This document shows, piece after piece, positions 6,747 to 10,274 of a stretch of 10,274 nt of DNA. The notes beneath the pieces are model-generated. The model was not told the origin of the DNA and made no database searches. It saw only the letters and a program-made list of their open reading frames with translations. The position numbers and the translations under genes are program-made. Where the stretch lies: the NCBI GenBank assembly GCA_017559045.1, contig JAFYTB010000116.1, positions 1 to 10,274 of the forward strand, given 5' to 3'. This stretch comes from Eggerthellaceae bacterium (lineage in GTDB: Bacteria > Actinomycetota > Coriobacteriia > Coriobacteriales > Eggerthellaceae). The first letter of the stretch is position 1. Every line of letters starts with the position of its first letter.

Positions 6747-7415
6747 TTAAGCCTCCAGAGCGACATCGGTGGCGACGAACTTACCGTCCGCAGCCAAGGA
6801 TCCCGTTACAACGACAGAGGAGCCTTCCACAACTTCCTCAGACAGGGCACCGTCGAAAGCAACGCCCATGCTGATGGATTCATCGGTAGTGTCAGTCAGG
6901 ACGAAACGGATATCCTGACCTGCGGGAAGCAGAGTGCCCGGAGCGATGGGGCCCACAACCTTCACAACCGTGCCCACAACCTCATCGCCATAGCTGAGCA
7001 GCTTCGACACGACGATTGCGCTCTCAGCGCTCTCGTACTTGGAGGGGCACTTGGTCACCATCTCGGAAGCAACCAGCACGCCATCAGCGCCGATCTTGCC
7101 CGTGCAGATGGCGGTGACTTCGTTACCGAAGGTGGAGGAAGCAGCACCCGAATAGCGGACGACGAGCGTCTGATTGGGATCGCCCTCGGGATCGTAGATG
7201 GAGAAGGTGAGCGTATCTCCCTCGGTGCTGTAGGAATTCTTCACGACGTTTCCGGACACCTGGATCTTCTGATCCTGGAGCGAACCGTCGATCGTGTCGG
7301 CAATGCTCACGGTCTTAGCAGAAGTGGAACCGCCCACGACGGCAAGCACCACGATCAGCACCATGACCACTACGCCGGAGACAACCGTAAGGCGCCTCTT
7401 CATCTTTTTATTCAC
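6747..7415 (-). CDS. ccmE: CcmE haem chaperone, CxxxY type, with two CcmE-like OB folds
   Basis: CcmE carries haem from CcmC to CcmF. The product is 222 residues from a GTG at 7415, supported by GAGGAG six bases upstream; an in-frame ATG at 7475 would only add 20 atypical residues. A basic start (NKKMKRRL) and one membrane anchor (about 10-29) place the rest outside. Residues 50-127 form a CcmE-like beta domain ending in CPSKY: Cys123 and Tyr127 sit where E. coli has haem-binding His130 and Tyr134. This CxxxY variant is known from Desulfovibrio and archaeal CcmE. Residues 146-219 repeat the CcmE pattern (VVGTVVKVVG, FVLTDTTDESISMGVAFDG, EGSSVVVTGSLAADGKFVATDVAL) but stop before any His/Cys site. 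Most CcmE proteins are about 130-160 residues with a single fold. It is the first gene of the operon. Confidence 0.92.
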   Translation of the reverse strand: MNKKMKRRLTVVSGVVVMVLIVVLAVVGGSTSAKTVSIADTIDGSLQDQKIQVSGNVVKNSYSTEGDTLTFSIYDPEGDPNQTLVVRYSGAASSTFGNEVTAICTGKIGADGVLVASEMVTKCPSKYESAESAIVVSKLLSYGDEVVGTVVKVVGPIAPGTLLPAGQDIRFVLTDTTDESISMGVAFDGALSEEVVEGSSVVVTGSLAADGKFVATDVALEA

Positions 7416-7777
7416 GTTGTTCTCCTCAGTTTTCTCAAACAACAGGCAATTCAGTCCAACTATCCACAGTAGCAAAATGCAACTTCACTAGGCAATTAGC
7501 GAGCTACCTAACACACAATCACTCCAATATGATGAGCGTTTCGCACGCCGACAGAGAACTTCAAAGCAAGAACTCCCGAATGGCCAAAATCGGCCGGAAA
7601 GACATCGATCATGCACGCATCCAGAGAGCTCGAAATTGTTCAGAACATAGTAGATGAGAAAACGCTACTTTAATAGTTACAATTTTCGCAATAAATACCA
7701 CGACAGCTGCGAGAAGAGCCGAGGCCTCCCCCGCCATCTCCTCCCGCGAACCCGCTCGAACGAATTCGCCCCAACGC
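7416..7777. other. Gene-free region upstream of the ccm operon
   Basis: About 360 bases between the EF-G-like gene's terminator and ccmE. It is richer in A and T than the flanking genes, especially 7660-7700, and must hold the ccm operon promoter reading leftward. I could not find a convincing -35/-10 pair: weak -10-like hexamers such as TATTAA (minus strand, 7670-7675) and CATATT (7526-7531) lack good -35 partners. An 11-base perfect palindrome TGTTCAGAACA lies at 7637-7647 and could be a regulator site, but it is short. GGCC is repeated across a six-base gap at 7582-7595. The only open frame of note on the plus strand (7654-7845) runs through the terminator and into the end of the neighbouring gene, and is not supported. 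Confidence 0.5.
7422..7427 (-). promoter_or_regulatory. Ribosome binding site fixing the GTG start of ccmE
   Basis: GAGGAG on the minus strand lies exactly six bases (AACAAC) before GTG at 7415. It supports this start over the ATG at 7475, and the resulting N terminus has the short basic stretch then membrane anchor typical of CcmE. Confidence 0.75.
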
Positions 7778-7807
7778 AAAAAGAGACCTCCCTTTCGGGA
7801 GGTCTCT
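7778..7807 (-). terminator. Intrinsic terminator of the EF-G-like gene
   Basis: On the minus strand an 11-base-pair perfect stem (AGAGACCTCCC and GGGAGGTCTCT, arms at 7797-7807 and 7782-7792) closes a GAAA tetraloop and is followed by TTTTT and GCG. It starts 25 bases beyond the stop codon at 7832. This is a textbook Rho-independent terminator, and it separates the EF-G-like transcript from the ccm operon. Confidence 0.95.
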
Positions 7808-7831
7808 CTAATGTTGGATTGCTAAATCCGA

Positions 7832-9898
7832 TTAGGCGTTCTTAGCAGCCTGATACTCTTCGACGAGCTTCTTGGTCACGTCGTGCGGAGCCTCTTCGTA
7901 ACCCTCGATGACGATGGTGTAGGAGCCGGAGCCACGAGTGATGGAGCGGAGGTCCTTGGTGTAGGAGACAACCTCAGCGTAAGGCACGCGAACCTTGATG
8001 ACGGTCTCGCCAGCCTGAGCGGAGTCGGTACCGACGATGCGGCCGCGGCGAGTGGAAACGTCGCCCATGACAGCGCCTGCGAAGTCTTCGCCGACGGTGA
8101 TGGCCAGCGTAGCCATCGGCTCGAGGATGACGGGCTGTGCCTTCTCGCAGCAAGCGCGGAAGCCGATACGAGCAGCCGTCTTGAATGCCATTTCGTTGGA
8201 GTCAACGGAATGATAAGAACCGTCGTAGCAAGCGCACTTGATGTCGACCATCGGATAACCAGCGAGGAAGCCTTCCTTCATGGCGTCCTGAACGCCCTTA
8301 TCAACTGCGGGGATGAGGCCGTTGGGAATAGCGCCGCCCTTGATTTCGTCGACGAACTCATAGCCATTACCCGGGTTGGGCTCGAGACGGATCCAGCAGT
8401 CGCCGAACTGGCCGGAGCCACCGGTCTGCTTCTTATGGCGACCCTGAGCCTCAGCCTTCTTGCGGATGGTCTCACGATAGGGAACGCGAACGGGAACCAG
8501 CTTGACCTCGACGCCGGACTGATCCTTCAGGCGAGCGAGCAGCATATCAACCTGGGTGTCGCCCATAGCGGTGAGGATGGTCTGCTTGGTCTCCTCATTG
8601 CGGGACAGCTTAACGGTGGGATCGGTTTCAGCAGCACGTGCCAGGAAGGTGCCGAGCTTGTCCTCGTCCTTCTTGTTAACGGCCTCGACGGCGACCGGGT
8701 ACTGCGGAGTGGGCAGTGCCATGGGCTCGATGGAGATCTCACCGGTCAGAGACAGGGTGTCGCTGGAACGGGTCTCGGAAAGCTTCGGAACGACAATGAT
8801 GTCGCCAGCCTTAGCGGACTTAACGTCCATGGGCTCCTTGCCCATCATGACGTAGAGGTGGCCCAGACGCTCCTTCTTGCCAGTGCGGGAGTTGATAAGC
8901 TCCATGCCGGGCTCGAGAACGCCAGTGAGGACCTTCAGGAAGCTGAGGCGACCAACGAACGGGTCAGACAGCGTCTTGAAGACGAATGCAGAAGGACGCT
9001 TGGACTCGTCGATGTCGACATGAACGCCGTCTGCCATCTGGAAGCGGCCGTGGGATGCCGGATGCGGGAAGTACGTGCAGATGTCCTCCATGAGGCCAAC
9101 GACGCCCTGCATGATGATGGTGGAACCGACGAACACGGGGATGAAGAGTTCCTGAGCGATAGCCTTGTCAAGCAGGCCCTCGAGCTCTTCCTGAGTGAGC
9201 TGCTCTTCGCCCTCGAGGTACTTCATCATGAGCTCGTCATCAGCCTCGGCGACGAGGTCGCAAAGCTTGTCGCGAGCAGCCTGAGCGGCGTCCATGTACT
9301 CAGCCGGGATCTCATCCACGAGCTCCTTGAGTTCATGAGTGGTGATGTAGCGAGCCTTCATGCGGATAACGTCGATGACGCCCTTGAAGTCAGACTCAAC
9401 GCCCATGGGGATGGTGACAGCACCGAGGCGAGCGCCGAAGCGTGCATGCAGCGTTGCCATAGCAGCGTCGAAGCTAGCATTCTCGCGGTCGATGTGGTTG
9501 ATGAACACAGCGCGGGACAGACGCATATCCTCGGCTTCACGCCACAGCTTGGTGGTCATGACCTGCGGACCGGCAACAGCGTCAACCACGAACAGAGCCA
9601 TTTCAGCAGCCTGCATGGTAGCCAGAGTATCGCCGATGAAGTCGGGATGGCCGGAAGTGTCCAGCACGTTGATCTTGTAATCCTTGTAAGGAATGGGAGC
9701 AATGGAGGTGCTGATGGTGAACTTACGCTTGATCTCCTCCGGATCGTAATCCAGATAGGACTTGCCATCATGCGTAGTACCCATGCGCTGGGTCTTACCA
9801 GAGACGTAGAGCATGGCCTCGGCGAGCGAGGTCTTGCCAGCACCGTCCTGGCCTACAAGCACAATGTTGCGCACGTGTTCGGTAGCGGGAGCTGCCAT
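7832..9898 (-). CDS. Elongation factor G-like translational GTPase (EF-G2 type)
   Basis: A 688-residue protein with the full five-domain layout of EF-G: GTPase domain (about 8-290), then domains II to V, with GGSGQFGD in domain IV and GDVSTRRGRI in domain V. Its GTPase motifs differ from housekeeping EF-G: G1 is GQDGAGKTS (16-24) instead of the AHIDAGKTT type; G3 is DTSGHPDF (80-87), keeping catalytic His84; G4 is NHID (134-137), with histidine for the lysine of NKxD. The switch I region reads KRKFTISTS instead of the RGITI type. These fit the divergent EF-G-like paralogue common in actinobacteria and other phyla, whose role is unsettled (ribosome recycling, stress or no translocase activity in studied cases). 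ATG at 9898 with GGTGG upstream gives the family length; an in-frame ATG at 10138 would add 80 residues with no family support. A single-gene transcript is likely, since a terminator follows. Confidence 0.92.
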   Translation of the reverse strand: MAAPATEHVRNIVLVGQDGAGKTSLAEAMLYVSGKTQRMGTTHDGKSYLDYDPEEIKRKFTISTSIAPIPYKDYKINVLDTSGHPDFIGDTLATMQAAEMALFVVDAVAGPQVMTTKLWREAEDMRLSRAVFINHIDRENASFDAAMATLHARFGARLGAVTIPMGVESDFKGVIDVIRMKARYITTHELKELVDEIPAEYMDAAQAARDKLCDLVAEADDELMMKYLEGEEQLTQEELEGLLDKAIAQELFIPVFVGSTIIMQGVVGLMEDICTYFPHPASHGRFQMADGVHVDIDESKRPSAFVFKTLSDPFVGRLSFLKVLTGVLEPGMELINSRTGKKERLGHLYVMMGKEPMDVKSAKAGDIIVVPKLSETRSSDTLSLTGEISIEPMALPTPQYPVAVEAVNKKDEDKLGTFLARAAETDPTVKLSRNEETKQTILTAMGDTQVDMLLARLKDQSGVEVKLVPVRVPYRETIRKKAEAQGRHKKQTGGSGQFGDCWIRLEPNPGNGYEFVDEIKGGAIPNGLIPAVDKGVQDAMKEGFLAGYPMVDIKCACYDGSYHSVDSNEMAFKTAARIGFRACCEKAQPVILEPMATLAITVGEDFAGAVMGDVSTRRGRIVGTDSAQAGETVIKVRVPYAEVVSYTKDLRSITRGSGSYTIVIEGYEEAPHDVTKKLVEEYQAAKNA

Positions 9899-9925
9899 GT
9901 TGACCACCAACTTTCGTACTATGCG

Positions 9926-9953
9926 GTCGCGCCTCTTCCTTGGGCGGCGCGAC
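9926..9953 (-). other. GC-rich hairpin in the EF-G-like gene leader
   Basis: A perfect 8-base-pair inverted repeat (GTCGCGCC and GGCGCGAC on the minus strand) with a 12-base loop that includes AAGGAAG. It ends 27 bases before the start codon. There is no T-tract after it, so it is not an ordinary terminator. A role in translation control or RNA stability is possible but unproven. Confidence 0.5.
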
Positions 9954-10145
9954 TGCGCGAGCCAAATAAAACCCAAATTTGAAGCTACGGTGCACGGGGG
10001 CGATGGCTCGATGAGCCCCACGCTCATGCCCCTTAGCCGATTGCGTTTCAGTGTACCCCATCTTTCCCAGAGGGGGCCTGTGAAGTGGTGTTTCGCCTTT
10101 GAAGAAGAACGCCCGGACCCGTGTGCTGTGAAACTCAAGATCCTC

Positions 10146-10159
10146 TACATATATATGTA
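10146..10159. promoter_or_regulatory. AT palindrome, candidate -10 region
   Basis: TACATATATATGTA is a perfect 14-base palindrome in an otherwise GC-rich setting, about 250 bases upstream of the EF-G-like start. It offers several -10-like hexamers reading leftward, but no clear -35 hexamer is present at the right distance, so this is only a candidate promoter or protein-binding site. Confidence 0.25.
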
Positions 10160-10174
10160 TGCGAAAAATAAGAA

Positions 10175-10274
10175 ACGGAGTTAGGTGACACATTTTGCTC
10201 GTAGCATGTGTCACATTTTGTGTCACTTAAGGGACGGAGTTAGGTGACGCATTTTGCTCGTAGCATGTGTCACA
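10175..10274. repeat. Two direct copies of a 41-base palindromic repeat unit
   Basis: Copy one is 10175-10215 and copy two 10234-10274. They differ at a single position (A at 10190, G at 10249), with a period of 59 bases. Each unit begins ACGGAGTTAGGTGAC and contains an inverted repeat: GTGACACAT (10185-10193) pairs with ATGTGTCAC (10206-10214) across a 12-base loop. In copy two the changed base would make a G-U pair in RNA. The 18-base spacer (10216-10233) carries one more TGTGTCAC. The second copy ends exactly at the window edge, so the array may continue. This resembles the REP-like intergenic palindromes found in many bacterial genomes, but no transposase gene is in view. Confidence 0.85.

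Larger units (their letters stand above)
9899..10174 (-). promoter_or_regulatory. Long 5' leader and probable promoter region of the EF-G-like gene
   Basis: No gene is supported in this stretch. If transcription starts near the AT-rich tract at 10141-10175, the EF-G-like mRNA has a leader of over 200 bases. It contains a GC-rich hairpin (9926-9953) and, near 10005-10035, two mutually exclusive short pairings on the minus strand (ATGAGC with GCTCAT, or GGCTC with GAGCC). I recognise no known riboswitch. The open frame continuing upstream of the chosen ATG has no features of EF-G. Confidence 0.35.

Noticed and set aside
3804..7472. 1222-codon plus-strand open frame
   Set aside because: It lies wholly opposite ccmB, ccmA, ccmF and ccmE. 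The predicted protein is rich in His, Arg, Glu and Asp with no domain pattern, as expected from the antisense of GC-biased codons encoding membrane proteins.
7654..7845. 63-codon plus-strand frame in the intergenic region
   Set aside because: It runs through the 11-bp terminator stem and into the 3' end of the EF-G-like gene, with no good ribosome binding site.
7883..9982. 699-codon plus-strand open frame
   Set aside because: Antisense to the clearly conserved EF-G-like gene; composition is low-complexity Asp/Leu/Val/His with no recognisable motifs.
9899..10138. 80-residue N-terminal extension of the EF-G-like protein
   Set aside because: The family begins just before the P-loop; the extension is basic, low in conserved features, and the ATG at 9898 has a GGTGG site upstream.
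10175..10274. CRISPR array
   Set aside because: Only two units, an 18-base spacer that shares part of the repeat, and no cas gene in view.

Overview
The window looks like chromosomal DNA of a moderately GC-rich anaerobic bacterium. Protein style and gene set (an EF-G-like GTPase, a Gram-positive-style System I cytochrome c maturation cluster, a DUF454 membrane protein) suggest a Coriobacteriia/Eggerthellaceae-type actinobacterium. That placement is inferred from general resemblance, not from a search. Every supported gene lies on the minus strand, so transcription runs from high to low coordinates.

Layout in transcription order: (1) 10175-10274 holds a near-perfect direct repeat of a 41-base unit that itself contains an inverted repeat. 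(2) 9899-10174 is a gene-free leader with an AT-rich palindrome and a GC-rich hairpin. (3) 7832-9898 encodes an EF-G-like translational GTPase with a non-canonical guanine-specificity motif, followed by a strong intrinsic terminator (7778-7807). (4) 7416-7777 is gene-free and should hold the promoter of the next operon. (5) 7415-1460 is a tightly packed operon ccmE-ccmF-ccmA-ccmB-ccmC-ccmD-DUF454, closed by a second clear intrinsic terminator (1410-1444). (6) 1354-59 encodes a 5-methylthioadenosine/S-adenosylhomocysteine deaminase-type amidohydrolase, with a perfect hairpin beyond its stop at 1-28.

The ccm genes form a reduced System I for attaching haem to c-type cytochromes outside the membrane. 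CcmC (with CcmD and the CcmAB ABC transporter) loads haem on the chaperone CcmE, and CcmF passes it to apocytochrome. Three points stand out. CcmE carries Cys-x-x-x-Tyr in place of the usual haem-binding histidine. It appears to have two tandem CcmE-like OB folds. No ccmG, ccmH or ccmI is present in the cluster. This matches the alternative System I known from Desulfovibrio and some archaea, here seemingly with an elaborated CcmE. The tight overlaps (TAATG between ccmA and ccmB, one-base gap between ccmC and ccmD, Shine-Dalgarno sites inside preceding genes) point to one co-translated unit.

No mobile-element gene, tRNA, rRNA or CRISPR array was seen. Long plus-strand open frames, including one of 1222 codons, are antisense shadows of these genes.
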